A stretch of DNA of 64,000 nt from the NCBI RefSeq assembly GCF_949987515.2, contig NC_082691.1:61387740-61451739 (forward strand). The letters are read 5' to 3'. Source of the stretch: Delphinus delphis. Lineage: Eukaryota > Chordata > Mammalia > Artiodactyla > Delphinidae. The notes beneath the pieces are model-generated. The model made no database searches and was not told the DNA's origin. It was given only the letters and a program-made list of their open reading frames with translations. The translations under genes and the position numbers were made by a program. Shown here piece after piece: positions 22,719 through 33,665 of this stretch; the stretch's first letter is position 1, and each line of letters starts with the position of its first letter.

Positions 22719-22724
<6 letters not shown>

Positions 22725-22755
<31 letters not shown>

Positions 22756-22946
22756 GGTACGCGGGCCTCTCACTGTTGTGGCCTCTCCCGTTGCGGAGCA
22801 CAGGCTCCGGACGCGCAGGCTCAGCGGCCATGGCTCACGGGCCCAGCCACTCCGTAGCATGTGGGATGTTCCCAGACCGGGGCACGAACCCGTGTCCCCT
22901 GCATCGGCAGGCGGACTGTCAACCACTGTGCCACCAGGGAAGCCCT
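22725..22946 (-). mobile_element. CHR-2-like SINE with a long pure T-run
   Basis: Full-length reverse copy. The duplication ACTTAGGGTCTTTT is at 22711-22724 and 22947-22960, and the tail is about 30 Ts, suggesting a recent insertion. Confidence 0.94.
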
Positions 22947-23177
22947 ACTTAGGGTCTTTTAAAAGCACATGCGACCTCAGATACCTGTAGTGCCCAGCTT
23001 CAGGAAACCAAGCATCTTACGCTACCATGGCTCAAGAGTAGGGCAGGAAGCCAAGAAAAAATATTTATGATTAGCTACATAAGGATTTCATTGGCCACGT
23101 TTACGAGAATATTTATTTATTTATTTATTTGAGGCAGTTTGTAATCAGGGAGCTTCTGAAGTCTTAAAGAACAGTCA

Positions 23178-23650
23178 TTATATTAGTTTCCTATGGCTGC
23201 TGTAACAAATGACCACAAACTTGGTTGCTCAAAACGACACAAATTTATTACCTTGCAGTTTTAGAGGTCAGAAATCCTAAATGGGTCACACTGGGTTAAA
23301 ATCAAGATGTTGGCCGGGCAGTGTTCCTCTTGGAAGATCTGGGGAGGATCCATTTCCTTGCCTTTTCCAGCTTCTAGAAGCTATCAACATTCCTTGGCTC
23401 GTAGCCCCCTCTGTCTTCAAAGCCAACAATGGCACATTGAGTCCTTCTTGCACTGCATCACTCTGCCTCTGCCTCTCCTCCTCCCTCTTTCATTTATAAG
23501 GAACCTTATCATTAAATTGGGCCCACTCAGAAAATACAATCTCCCTATCTTAACACCCTTCATTTATTTACACCTGCAAAGTCCATATTCACAGGTTCCA
23601 TGCATAAAGGCATAGACATCTTTAGTGGGCATTTTTCTGCCTATCACAGT
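23178..23650 (-). mobile_element. MaLR-type LTR
   Basis: TTAGTTTCCTATGGCTGCTG, CTTGCCTTTTCCAGCTTCTA and GGGCATTTTTCTGCCTATCA in order match a reversed MLT1-class LTR. Confidence 0.75.
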
Positions 23651-24179
23651 CATTATTTTAAATAAAAATACTATAAGATGCAATTTTTGAGGTGATGAAC
23701 TTTTTAATAGCCTAATTCCATGTGATAGAAAACTGCTGTTTGTAGTAAACTGTGTGGGAAAATAATAAGGCCTAAATTTCCTTCAGTCATGGAATGTTAA
23801 CAAGGAAGAGAAATAAATTTGCCACACCCAGCATTAATATTTGGTGGCCCTCCAACCTGACTGTGCACAGCACTACCTCTGCTACCCCTTGTGACTCCCC
23901 ATTTTCAGGATGTTGATCCTAGGAATAACACTGAGTTGGTTCAGGGTGAAGACACAGGGAGAGCAGGAGACATGGTTCCTGCACTGAGAAACATTGTGCA
24001 AAATGAAATCCAGGGCTCTGAGAAAGCTGTTTATAGCCCCGTGCAAATTCAGTGTAGGATTGGATGCCTAAAGCCAACAGAACTTAACCCCATGCCTTGC
24101 TACAACCTAAAGGCTGGTTTTGTTCTGCCTTGTAGAGCTGAATTCATCTCCCACTTCTCAAATTGATCTTTCCTACCTA
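23651..24179. other. Intergenic sequence without recognisable features
   Basis: Nothing supported beyond chance ORFs. Confidence 0.45.
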
Positions 24180-24905
24180 GTGCTCCCAGGGACCCAAAAG
24201 CTTACCTGTCATCCTTGAGTGTCCCTTCTTAGTCATGCACAGCATCCAATTGGTCTCCAAGACCTATGGTGGCTATTCTCTTAATAGCTTTTGAATCTGC
24301 CCTACATCAGTCTCCTAACCAGTCTTCCACTTCACTGTGCTTTCCTCCATCCTATCAAGAAATTCTCCAAAATACTGCTTGAGTTATCCTTCTAAACTGT
24401 ATATACACTCATGCTACTTCCCTGTTTATGAAAGTGGTTCCTTTTTGTCTCCTGGATTGATTCTAACCTCTTAACCCAGCACACCATGCCAGTTAGTCTC
24501 TGCCTCAACCTGCTTTTCCAGCCTATTCGCTCACCTCATCGCCTCCCTACTCTTCGTTCCAGCTGTAATGAACTGCATGCCGTTCTTCAGATGCTCAAAG
24601 CTCTCACTTGCTTCATGCTCCCTCAGGCTGGAATGCCTGTGGCTGCTTAAGCCAGCTCTCTCTCTCTCTCAAGATTCAGCTCAGTATCACTTCTGGGAAT
24701 TCATCTTTGTCCTTCACCCAACCCCCATCCCTGCACTCCACCCCAGCATGTATTTACCACACTGCACTCTAATCATCTCGTTATTTATATCTATGTCCTC
24801 TGACTCTATGCTGTAAGGTTTTTGAAGGCAGGGACCCTGTCTGGCTTAGCTTTGCATTCCCAGTGATAAGCACAGGGCCTGGCAATGACAAATGCACAGT
24901 CACTT
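24180..24905 (+). mobile_element. L2 LINE 3' portion
   Basis: Long C/T-rich text ends with TTTTTGAAGGCAGGGACCCT, then CACAGGGCCTGGCAATGACA, the conserved L2 3' terminal region. Confidence 0.75.
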
Positions 24906-26199
24906 TTTGCTTAAGGGATGAAGACATCTCCAGTGCAGGTCCCAAGGTATTCTGCTGTTTCCATGCACCAGGGATGACCTGGTTCAGGGCTATGTTCCAA
25001 AGCCTACACGGTTTAGACCTGTATCCCTAGAGTGCAGCCAGAGCCCAGCTAGTTTCTGGGAAATAGAGGGTGGGGCAAGTTGAACAGTAGCTCTTATTGC
25101 TCTGTTTTCTTTCTGGTTGCCAGGGAAAGATCATCCTGAAGTTATGAGTTTACCACTTGCAACCTGGCCAAACCTGGGGGCATACGTCAATCAATAGCAA
25201 CTCAAAGGGAATTGGCCACCTAAGGTATGGACTGCCCTGGATGAAAAGTGTAGAAGATGGCAAATGGGACACACGCAAACTTAATGCGGTAATGACAGCC
25301 TGCTAAGTCGGTAGTGATTCAGGACGGGTATTGTCACTGCTGTCTCTCGTGATCCACAGCAGTTACTGATGTCTCCTGTGTGCAGACTGTCTCAGAAGCA
25401 GGCACTGTAGGGAGTTAAAAATAAAACAGAAACAGAGTTCTGTATTTGGGAGGCTTATGCAATCTAGGCCTAAAATAAGGGGCTTGCTTTTATTGGGGCT
25501 TTTGGCTACCTTTCCGGGTAAGGGAAAATGTCTTATACTACTACTTAATCATTCATGTATAACCATAGTGATTTCCGCAAGTGACAGGAAGCAGGGAGGT
25601 GGTGCATATGCACTGGAGGAGGCACTGCATGCATTATGTAGCAGAGAGCTATTTTTTCTCCAAGCTGTTCTTCATTTCTGTAGGCAGGGAAATGCCCCTC
25701 GGTACTGGCCTCATGACACAATTGTCCACTAAATGTTGTGTTTTTTCAACAGTATGCCCCTCATAAAGAGCAGGGATTCCTTTTAAAACATTCTGTATGG
25801 AATCTGAGAGTTTTCTTCATAATGGAGGAAAATCATCATGGGTTGTGGTCGTTTTGTATTAAGGGTTTTAAAACAAGGGCTTTTAAAGATTTTTTTAAAA
25901 GTACTTTTTGCAATCCAAAGTGGATTAATTGAGAAGAGAGCATAATATAAATATTTAAGCTCTTATTAATACTCAATATCATTTTGATAAGCAAGAATTA
26001 AGTTATTTTTATTAGTAGTTGCTTACATTGTATCTCGCGCTATTTTTGGAGAGGAAAATGATCCCAGAATCCATGTTTGACATAGCTTAGGGATCTGGCC
26101 ACTGATTGATTAACATGAAATGCTTTCACAACACACTTAGTCCTGTTCAGGACTCCGAAGACTCCTTAGTGAAAGCGTAATTTAATTATCCTATAGAAT
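24906..26199. other. Intergenic sequence without recognisable features
   Basis: No supported gene or repeat. Confidence 0.45.
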
Positions 26200-26205
26200 C
26201 AAGAG

Positions 26206-26420
26206 GTTTTTGTTTGTTTGTTTGTTTTTGAGGTACGCGGGCCTCTCACTGTTGTGGCCTCTCCCGTTGCGGAGCACAGGCTCCGGACGCGCAGGCTCTG
26301 CGGCCATGGCTCACGGGCCCAGCCGCTCCACGGCATGTGGGATCTTCCTGGACCAGGGCACGAACCCGTGTCCCCTGTATCGGCAGGTGGACTCTCAACC
26401 ACTGCGCCACCAGGGAAGCC
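26206..26420 (-). mobile_element. CHR-2-like SINE
   Basis: Full-length reverse copy with GTTT-unit tail. CAAGAG at 26200-26205 and 26421-26426 is a short target duplication. Confidence 0.9.
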
Positions 26421-26693
26421 CAAGAGTTTTTTTTTTTTAAAGCTTTAGATATATTTCAAATAACTAGTCCCTGGTCTCTTAATGACAATTTCTTTTCACA
26501 TTTCATACATATATGTGCATGCATACACATTAATCCGTCCAATGATAGAAAGATGTAGGTTTGTCATCATGACACGTCATATTGTCATCAAAATTAGAGT
26601 AGTGATATACATACTTATTAGTAAATTACTACTAAACAATTATTACCAATAAATTCTCAAGTGCCAATATATATTAAAATCATAGGGGACTTC

Positions 26694-27022
26694 CCTCAGG
26701 GGGCAGTGGTTAGGAATCCACCTGCCAATGCAGGGGACATGGGTTCGAGCCCTGATCTGGGAAGATCCCACATGCCGTGGAGCAGCTAAGCCCATGTGCC
26801 ACAACTACTGAGCCTGCGCTCTGGAGCTCAGGAGCCACAGCTACTGAAGCCCGCACGACTAGAGTCCGAGCTCCGCAACAAGAGAAAAGCCACCGCAATG
26901 AGAAGCCCGCGCGCTGCAACAGAGTAGACCCCGCTCGCCGCAACTAGAGAAAGGCTGCGCGCAGCAATGAATACCCAGTGCAGCCAAAAATAAAAAAATT
27001 AATTAATTAATTAATTAAAAAA
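26694..27022 (+). mobile_element. CHR-1-like SINE, full length
   Basis: Head GGGGACTTCCC; body with CCACAACTACTGAGCCTGCG and CGCCGCAACTAGAGAAAG; tail (TTAA)n. It is the longest CHR-1 copy here, about 330 bp. Confidence 0.9.
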
Positions 27023-28360
27023 ATTATACAAATTGGTAAAATCAGTCCCAGTCAGTGTCAGTATATATTAAACTGCACAATATCATAACCTGCTAGAGGT
27101 AGTATGCAAATGATTACAACCTGCTAGGGATAATAACATTGAGATTAAAATATGTCTATCTATTAACAAATTTCAAAGTAAAGAGAGACTGAATCTTTTG
27201 AGACTCACAACTACTCTGTGAGACTGGTATTATGATTATCTGCATTTTACAGAGAAAACAGGTTTAACCAGTTTAAGTGGCTTGTCCTAAACCCCACAGC
27301 AGTGCTAGGCAGAGCCAGGGGCGAACGCTGGCCTGAGCTTACCTACTTCATGGTGTGTGCTTATAATCCCGTCATGATGGCTCCGTCCTTTGGAAGACAG
27401 GTATGATTGATTAAAGAATCAATGAGAGTAAAGGGAAGGAAGTATTTGGCTTACTCATGACAGAAAAATAAAAGTGTGTTAAAGATATTATCCCAATTTT
27501 TGATGTTCTTTGAAAAATTACCCAACAGTGCAATTCCTAAATATTCCTCTAAACTGACTTCAGTTTTATTAAGATCTAAATTTCTAATCGCCACTAAAAT
27601 CTTTTGTAGGGTGGATTAAGATAAATTTTATTGTTTAGATGCCTCATTTATTTCTTTAAAAATGAAATATAAGAATAGGAAAAAAGCCTACTTAAAGATA
27701 GGTAATTATACATGCAGTCCTATAGTTTGGTAAGGAGACTAGGTAGTATATAATACCCCTCCCCCCAAAAAAGAAGGCAAAACCATGGCCATCTTTTAAA
27801 TACTATAATGAGAGGAAAGTGGGATGGCAGAGACTTTAGCAGACAGTGTAGGGCCGGTGCTGACTGCATGACAGCATGGTTGGGAGGCTATGGGCCTAAC
27901 TGAGCAGATTAAGGGGTGTGACAGGTCTTCTGCCCGGTGCAGATCTGCTGTCCTACATGTCAAAGGCCTGATCCATCACAGCTTTAAAAGAGTGGGCAAC
28001 AGAGGAAAGATAAACACAAAAAAGAGTAAATGCCAAAGGGAAGAGACTCACTCCAATTGCAATTCAACTAGATAACAGTGAAATGACTGGGCAGGTATTT
28101 TTATTGAGGATCCCACAACTAGCTTATCTGTTCCAGTGTGGGTTTCTGGTCACCAAATTTGTCAACATGAAGTGCTTTAACCATACAAACTAATTGTGAA
28201 CCCCTAAAGTCTGTGGTCAAATATCATCATTTAACCCTGTCAGGAGGAAGAAAAACAAAACATAAAAAAGCTTCAAATACTAGAAATTTTAAAGAGCTGG
28301 GGCTCTGGTCTCTGAGACATTAAAACAACAGTTCTGATTATGTACAGGAGAGTGTCATTT
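27023..28360. other. Intergenic sequence with one probable MIR
   Basis: 27205-27350 holds a reverse MIR-like stretch (CTGCATTTTACAGAGAAAAC, CCACAGCAGTGCTAGGCAGA). No other feature is supported. Confidence 0.5.
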
Positions 28361-28361
28361 A

Positions 28362-28560
28362 GACCAGTACTTCTCCAAAGATGGTCAGACGTCTTGTGGC
28401 AGCAGCATCACTGGGCTGCTTGTTAGAATGCACGTTCTCAAGGTCCAACCCTGACCTAAGGAAGGAGGATCATTGAGGGTAGGGCCCAGCAGTCTGTTTT
28501 AACAAGGTCTCCAGTTGATTCTTTCATGCACTAAAGTTTGCAAAGCACTGATTTAGACCA
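28362..28560 (+). mobile_element. MER20-type hAT-Charlie MITE
   Basis: CCAGTACTTCTCCAAAGATG through GGCAGCAGCATCACTGGGCT to TTTGCAAAGCACTG, a diverged MER20/MER5-like element. Confidence 0.5.
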
Positions 28561-29058
28561 TCGTCTGTCAAACTGCAGATTACAACCCATTAGTGGCTTA
28601 TGAAGTCAGTTCAGCAGGTAGTAACCAGCATTTTACAAAAGTGAAATGGAATAGACTAGAAACTGGAGTGCATCCCACGTAGCATGGGTATGACCTCATA
28701 AAACTTTGTTCAGTTCTATACATGTATACTGATTTGGATGAAGCAGCACTTTTAATTTTTGAAGAACTGGTAGAGGGTAGAATAAAGAAGCTACAAATTT
28801 TAAATGAAGTCAGAACTGTTTGGCTGACAAGAAAACACAGTGACAGTTTAATGTGGATTCCTGTTTGGAGAGAGACAGAGGAGAGAGGAAAGAGGGCCAA
28901 GGAGAGAACATAGCAGGCCAGTTTCATAACTCCAGAATCCTCGAGGTGAAAGAAACAAAAAGTCCCACCCAGAGAGGAAACAGAAGGGGCATCTGCCACA
29001 GGGGAAATGTCAAGGAAGATTAGGTCATGTGCAACCTTCAGGAAACAATCACTGAAGC
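28561..29058. other. Intergenic sequence without a confident feature
   Basis: A minus-strand ORF of 162 codons (28598-29086) lies here. Its composition (Ser/Leu/Phe-rich, no domain) and expected chance frequency argue against a gene. Confidence 0.5.
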
Positions 29059-29059
29059 G

Positions 29060-29290
29060 GGAATATTCATTCACTCCTTTATTCATTCATTCATTCATTC
29101 ACAGATCACTTATTGTACCATCATAGGTCCCAGGCACTGTGTTAGATGCTGGGGGTACAGATGTGAGGCCTATCATGGACAGTGTTGTTTAATGACAGCC
29201 AGAAGATCAATAATAATAATACAGTCGTGCTGTGAAGATCAGTGCTGTGAAGGGATTATGAACACAGCACTGAGTAGGAATACTGAAGTT
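29060..29290 (-). mobile_element. L2 LINE 3' end
   Basis: (ATTC)n tract then CCCAGGCACTGTGTTAGATG and CTGGGGGTACAGATG, the reverse of the L2 terminus. Confidence 0.8.
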
Positions 29291-30230
29291 AGCCTGTGAC
29301 GATGGCGTTAAGAGTGGGGTGACAGGGGAGATCCATATGGAGAGGGAATTTAATCAAGATGATGACCACTTTTTTTTAATCTTTTTGAATTAGTGTTTTT
29401 ATTTTCTTTGCATAACCACATTTTAACATGATGTTCTGGTTTGAAACTAATCAGTTGTGCTAGATGGTGTTTCTAGATACACAGTTTAAAGCAGAAGGAA
29501 TTTAGCTGATCCACACAGACACAAAAAATTTTTCTTTATGACATTTTGATGGCTTAATAACAGGAACTGACACTTGAATTTTTTCATGTAACTTTGTTTA
29601 TTGTAAAATGTTTTACTAAGATTGCATATTTAGCTTAGATACTTGATAGCCAGACAATTGTTCGTGTGTGTGGCAAAGACACGCTTGCTATGTGCTTGCC
29701 AAAATTTTTTTCTTTCTCTTCCTGGACACACACACAAAACCACATTTTCTGACCCCTTTGCAGGTAGGTTTGCCTATGTGACCGATTTCTGCCAACATGG
29801 ATAGTGGGCAGAGGGATGCAAACCCTTCCAGGCTTGGCCAAAACTTCTTCCAATATCTGCCCCTTTTCTCTGGCCAGCCAGGTGCACAGGATCTAGTGAC
29901 AGACTCTGTGAGGGACCCAGGGGCCTGGTTAGCACTAGATAAGAGCCTGGGTCCCTGAGTCACCGCTTGGAGAAGAGACACCCAGGATTGCCACTTAAGT
30001 GGGGAACTGTTCGGAGGGAGATGAGAGGGTGTACCAAGTAAACTTGTAACGTGCTTTCATTCCATCAAGACCCTGAGGCTGAGGGGCTTGTTTCCACTGC
30101 GTGGCTTAGCCTGCCTTGACTAAGATACCGTCCCCGGCACTGAGGAAAACAAAGCACATATCTATGAGCTGAATGAATTTTTATCCAACTCCAATTTTTA
30201 TCCTCTGTATCCAATGTTCAGCCTGTAAAT
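29291..30230. other. Intergenic sequence without recognisable features
   Basis: No supported gene or repeat. Confidence 0.45.
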
Positions 30231-30234
30231 GGCC

Positions 30235-30425
30235 TTCTCACTACTCATTTATTCAACAAATACTTACCTAGAGGTTACTGCGTGCCAAGCACTGCAACGG
30301 TGAGCCAAAAAGCCACACTTTCCATGCCCTCATGGAACTTACAGTCTTGTGAGGAACGGACATCAATAATCAAACAAATGTAAAATTCCAACTGTTGTGA
30401 GTGGTGTGAATGCTGGAAACCTGGC
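30235..30425 (-). mobile_element. L2 LINE 3' end
   Basis: TTATTCAACAAATACTTACC, GCGTGCCAAGCACTGCAACG and CCTCATGGAACTTACAGTCT in order. Confidence 0.85.
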
Positions 30426-31055
30426 ACTATAAGGGGATTTTTTTCCTAGGTAGGAATAAATGAATAAATGTTGAGTGCTTTTCAGGTGTAATTAATGTCT
30501 GGGTAAAAATCACTTAAAAATATAGGTTTGGATGTGATGAAGCAAAGTATAACTAAATCTGGATATGAGTAAGAGTCACAGAGTTAAAGATTTCCATTGA
30601 ATAGTTTTAACTAATAAATGGGGTTTATTCCATATTATAGTTATCTAAACTTTTAAAATGCATAATGTATAAATGATGTATAAAATTTTATACATGATAG
30701 AGTATATAATGATGAGTATGAAACTCTTTATCAGTTGTTAGCTCCTCAGAGACTTGCAAAAGTCTTTTACTCCTTTTTAAAAATCATAGTTTATTACTTT
30801 TCTCTATTAACAGTAAGTTCTTGCCATATTGGTGACAAATTCCTGCTGAACCACAGTTCTGCACCCAAGGCCTCATTCAATAAAAGTTAAATCGGATCAA
30901 ATCACTAGATGCCTTCTTAAATGAGAGCTTGTCATTCTGGTAACACTTTGGCATTTCAAACTTTTCTTTGCTTACCAAGTAAACGTTGGTTTCAGTAAGC
31001 TCATACCCAAGATGAAAGAATGTTAGATTTGAATTGAGTAGCTTTGTGTGTGTAT

Positions 31056-31086
<31 letters not shown>

Positions 31087-31475
31087 ATACATCAATATCT
31101 ATACATATATCCTTCACTTCTGTTTAAAAACTTGATTCTCATACCTCAAAGAGTGATAAAAATCATTACAAAGCTTGATAAAAATGATTACATAAATGAC
31201 TCATTACAAATATGGAAAAACGACAAAGTATTTACGTCTGCACTTTGTACAAAAAACACCCGTTGCAATTATTTTCATACAGAGGACACTTTTAGGCATT
31301 TTAAAAATGGGAGGGTCAGAGCAGGCTGTCCACTGGGTATCCAGACCATGCTTTGCTACCAAGACACCACATTACAGTTATGAATGGAGTGAGAATTTTA
31401 TTAATTGCCATTTTAGAGAAATTACAGGATTTTAAAACAGCAGGTACCCTCGAGATTTGATACCAAGATCCCAGG
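30426..31475. other. Intergenic AT-rich sequence containing a (CA)n microsatellite
   Basis: A compound TG/TATA/CA tract lies at 31047-31087. Otherwise only chance ORFs. Confidence 0.5.
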
Positions 31476-31477
31476 TA

Positions 31478-31605
31478 AGGAAACTAAAGTTCAAAAAGGT
31501 GAAATAATTTGCTTATTACACGTAACTTAGTTTTGGTCCCAGACCTAGACCCCAGGTCTCCTGAATCGGGTGCTTTCTCTGTGCCACAGTTTTTGCCCTA
31601 CAACT
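31478..31605 (-). mobile_element. MIR fragment
   Basis: GGAAACTAAAGTTCAAAAAG, AATTTGCTTATTACACGTAA and a CCAGGTCTCCTGAATC head segment suggest a reverse MIR. Confidence 0.5.
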
Positions 31606-31914
31606 GAAGATCAGGCTGGAGTTTCCTTAGTTCTATCAACTCTGTGCTTTCTCCACACTCAGAGTGTTTAAATGGGATAGATCTAATTCAGATCAAGTTG
31701 GCTTATGCCTCCTCTGTTCTTTCTTTTGTTTTCAGTCTTTTATTATCAGCATTGGTGAGCTTCTGTTTTATTTAAACGACACACTCGGAGTAACACCAAG
31801 GAGGAAGTTGACACCCACCCAAACTAAATGACTCGGGACGCAGGACCAAGCCATTCCCAGCCCCAGCTGGAAAAAGCTGAAGTAGACCCACGGTCAGGTC
31901 CGGCGTCCGAGGGC

Positions 31915-31920
31915 CACGTG
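31915..31920. promoter_or_regulatory. Palindromic E-box CACGTG in the proximal promoter
   Basis: A CACGTG core in a GC-rich context (GGCCACGTGCGG) lies near the upstream edge of the CpG island. Such a core can bind USF, MYC/MAX or MiT/TFE factors. A second CACGTG is at 33446-33451 just inside intron 1. Function is inferred only from the motif. Confidence 0.4.
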
Positions 31921-31969
31921 CGGCAGGAGGGGCCGCCTTCTGGTTGGCGCTCCGAGGGGCTCAGTCCCT

Positions 31970-31974
31970 CCAAT
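31970..31974 (+). promoter_or_regulatory. CCAAT box (candidate NF-Y site), distal
   Basis: CCAAT followed by CGGC gives a good NF-Y core (CCAATCGG), within the CpG island about 990 bases upstream of the ZNRF2 start codon. The match is to the motif only. Confidence 0.45.
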
Positions 31975-32018
31975 CGGCGTAGGCCCTGCGCTGGAGAGGG
32001 CGCGCGCCCTGCATGAGA

Positions 32019-32028
32019 GGGCGGGGCC
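32019..32028 (+). promoter_or_regulatory. GC box (candidate Sp/KLF site), distal
   Basis: GGGCGGGGCC matches the Sp1-type GC box and lies between the two CCAAT boxes. Confidence 0.45.
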
Positions 32029-32148
32029 AGCGACCTGTCCATCACCGATTCCGCGGGTGGCAGCACCTACCACACCAAGGCACCTAGGCGAGACAAGGCC
32101 GAAGCGGGAAGGCCGCGGCTGGGGGAGGCGGGGCCAGGCTGGCGGGAG

Positions 32149-32153
32149 CCAAT
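32149..32153 (+). promoter_or_regulatory. CCAAT box (candidate NF-Y site), proximal
   Basis: GAGCCAATCCG is a near-ideal NF-Y site. It sits about 20 bases upstream of a GGGGGCGGGGTC GC box; this CCAAT plus GC-box pairing is typical of TATA-less promoters and suggests transcription starts within the next 50-150 bases. Confidence 0.55.
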
Positions 32154-32169
32154 CCGCTGGGCGGCGCCA

Positions 32170-32181
32170 GGGGGCGGGGTC
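32170..32181 (+). promoter_or_regulatory. GC box (candidate Sp/KLF site), proximal
   Basis: GGGGGCGGGGTC is a strong GC box just downstream of the proximal CCAAT box. A further GGCGGGGCC lies at about 32128-32136; the G-runs at 32119-32146 could also form a G-quadruplex. Confidence 0.55.
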
Positions 32182-32530
32182 ACCGCGCGCGACCCAAACA
32201 CTCCGGCCCTGGCGCATCCCGGAGCAGCGCAGTTTCTCCGCCTTCCGGTGAGAGGGCCGCTGAACCTCCTCCCCTTCTGGGCACCCCTACCTTCGTGTCC
32301 CACCTCCCCCCCCACCCCCGCCCCTCCTTCACCGGGGGAGCGCGGTGACGGTTGCCGGGAAGCACGCGCCGCTCCTCCCTCCCCTCCGGCGTCCTCCCCT
32401 CACGCGCCACCCGGTTTTCCTCCTTCTCCGTTAATAACAGCTGGGTGGCTGGGGGAGGAGGGAAGGTGGCCTTGGCTGAGTCTGGGCGGGCGCCTCCCAC
32501 TCACCCGCGAGCCGCCGTGGGAGCAGGAGG

Positions 32531-32668
32531 ATGGCGGCGGTAGCGGCGGCCGCCCGGGAGGAGGCGGTGCCGAGGCTCTCGGCGCAGAGCGCGGCGGCGG
32601 CAGAGAGCGGCAGCGGCCCGTCGCGGCGCACTAGAACCGAAAGCAGCGGCAGCCGCGCAGCCACCTGA
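32531..32668 (+). other. Upstream ORF of 45 codons in the presumed ZNRF2 5' UTR, overlapping a YY1-like motif
   Basis: The ATG at 32531 lies in AGGATGGCGG: A at -3 and G at +4 make a strong start context. The frame reads MAAVAAAAREEAVPRLSA and onward to a TGA at 32666-32668, and it is in the same reading frame as ZNRF2, ending 294 bases before the main ATG. The same bases resemble a YY1 site (ATGGCGGC), often found at start sites, so the element may instead mark the promoter or first transcribed bases. Whether it is transcribed, and so translated, depends on the unknown start site. Confidence 0.5.
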
Positions 32669-32962
32669 GCCGCCCCTCCCGCTGGAGCCAGCGAGCGGCG
32701 CCCACGGGAGCCGGGACCTCCTTCCTCTCCGTCTCTCCTCGTCTCCCGCGCCCCGTCAGGCAGCAGGTCTCGCCCGCCAACCCCGAGAAGAGCGCGCCGG
32801 GCGCAGACCGCCCTTCGGGGCGCCGGGCTGCGGCCCTGGACGTGCGGGCTTCTGTCTGCGCCGGCCTCGGCGCCTCGACCCTGCCCTCTCGCTCACGCGC
32901 TCGCTCCCCACCTCCCGGCGCTCCGGGCGCTGCGCGCGGGCCCGGCCCGGGACAGGGCGGAC

Positions 32963-33410
32963 ATGGGCGCCAAGCAGAGCGGCCCGGCCGCTGCTAACGG
33001 CCGCACCCGCGCGTACTCGGGCTCGGATTTACCTTCCAGCAGCAGCGGAGGGGCCAACGGGACTGCGGGCGGCGGGGCGCGAGCCGCGGCCGCCGGGAGG
33101 TTTCCGGCTCAGGTGTCCGGCGCGCACCAGCCCAGCGCCTCCGGTGGCGCCGCGGCGGCCTCGGCGGCCCCACGCAGCCGCTCCCTAGGCGGGGCCGTGG
33201 GGACCGTGGCGGCGGGGGCCCGCGCGGCGCAGTCCACCTTCAGCATCCCCAACAGCAGCAGCGGCCCGTACGGCTCCCAGGACTCGGTTCACAGCAGCCC
33301 CGAGGACGGCGGCGGCGGCGGCAGGGACCGGCCGGCGGGCGGGGGTCCCGGCGGCCCACGCCTGGTGATCGGCTCCTTACCAGCTCACCTCTCGCCGCAC
33401 ATGTTTGGAG
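32963..33410 (+). CDS. ZNRF2: ZNRF2 coding exon 1 (N-terminal 149 residues plus first base of codon 150)
   Basis: The frame opens with MGAKQSGPAAANGR and runs through a Ser/Gly/Ala-rich region to SLPAHLSPHMFG, which I recognise as the N-terminus of ZNRF2, a membrane-associated E3 ubiquitin ligase (about 240 residues in human). Seen here: Gly2 followed by Ser6 fits an N-myristoylation signal; R14-x-R16-x-x-S19 fits an Akt site, and Akt phosphorylation of human ZNRF2 near here is reported; R71-S-R-S is a second basic-directed site; low-complexity Gly/Ala runs lie at 28-45, 61-69 and 116-131. The start has G at -3 and G at +4, a strong Kozak context. The exon ends GGAG|gtatgg, a good donor leaving intron phase 1. 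The zinc finger and C-terminal RING (ligase activity) are encoded by downstream exons outside the window. Alanine/glycine runs look shorter than in human, as is common for such tracts. The paralogue ZNRF1 is unlikely given the sequence match. Confidence 0.95.
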
Positions 33411-33540
33411 GTATGGCCCCTTCCCTCCTTGGCTCCCGCGGGCGGCACGTGGGCCGCGGCTGCGCTTATTTTTACCCTTCTCCTTTTCTCCTTCAGCTTG
33501 GGCGCCGGGGGTTCGCCGCTCTGCCGGGCCGGGTCACCCC

Positions 33541-33577
33541 TCTTGGGGGGGGGGGAGAGAGAGAGAGAGAGAGAGAT
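33541..33577. repeat. Poly-G followed by (GA)n microsatellite near the intron 1 start
   Basis: A run of Gs is followed by about 14 GA units roughly 135 bases inside intron 1. It is likely length-variable and close enough to the donor to matter for sequencing quality. Confidence 0.85.
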
Positions 33578-33665
33578 CGCCTCTTAACCCCTGCAGCGCC
33601 GCTGCCGCGCGACCCTTGTGTTTGTTTGTTTTTAACACAAAGTGCACCCTCACCTCTTCGCGGCT

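Larger units (their letters stand above)
31885..33665. promoter_or_regulatory. ZNRF2: CpG island promoter of ZNRF2
   Basis: GC content and CpG density rise abruptly at about 31.89 kb and fall after about 33.66 kb, against AT-rich, CpG-poor flanks. The island covers the proximal promoter, the 5' UTR, all of exon 1 and the first 250 bases of intron 1. I see no convincing TATA box, so initiation is probably dispersed, as is usual for housekeeping CpG-island genes. The exact transcription start cannot be placed from sequence alone. Confidence 0.9.

Noticed and set aside
28598..29086. 162-codon minus-strand ORF
   Set aside because: A few ORFs of this size are expected by chance in 64 kb on both strands. 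It has no domain, no compositional sign of coding and no splice context.
32248..32634. 128-codon ORF in the CpG island, and minus-strand ORFs at 31894-32664
   Set aside because: GC-rich DNA has few stops, so long open frames are expected. They overlap the promoter and are not in a frame known for ZNRF2.
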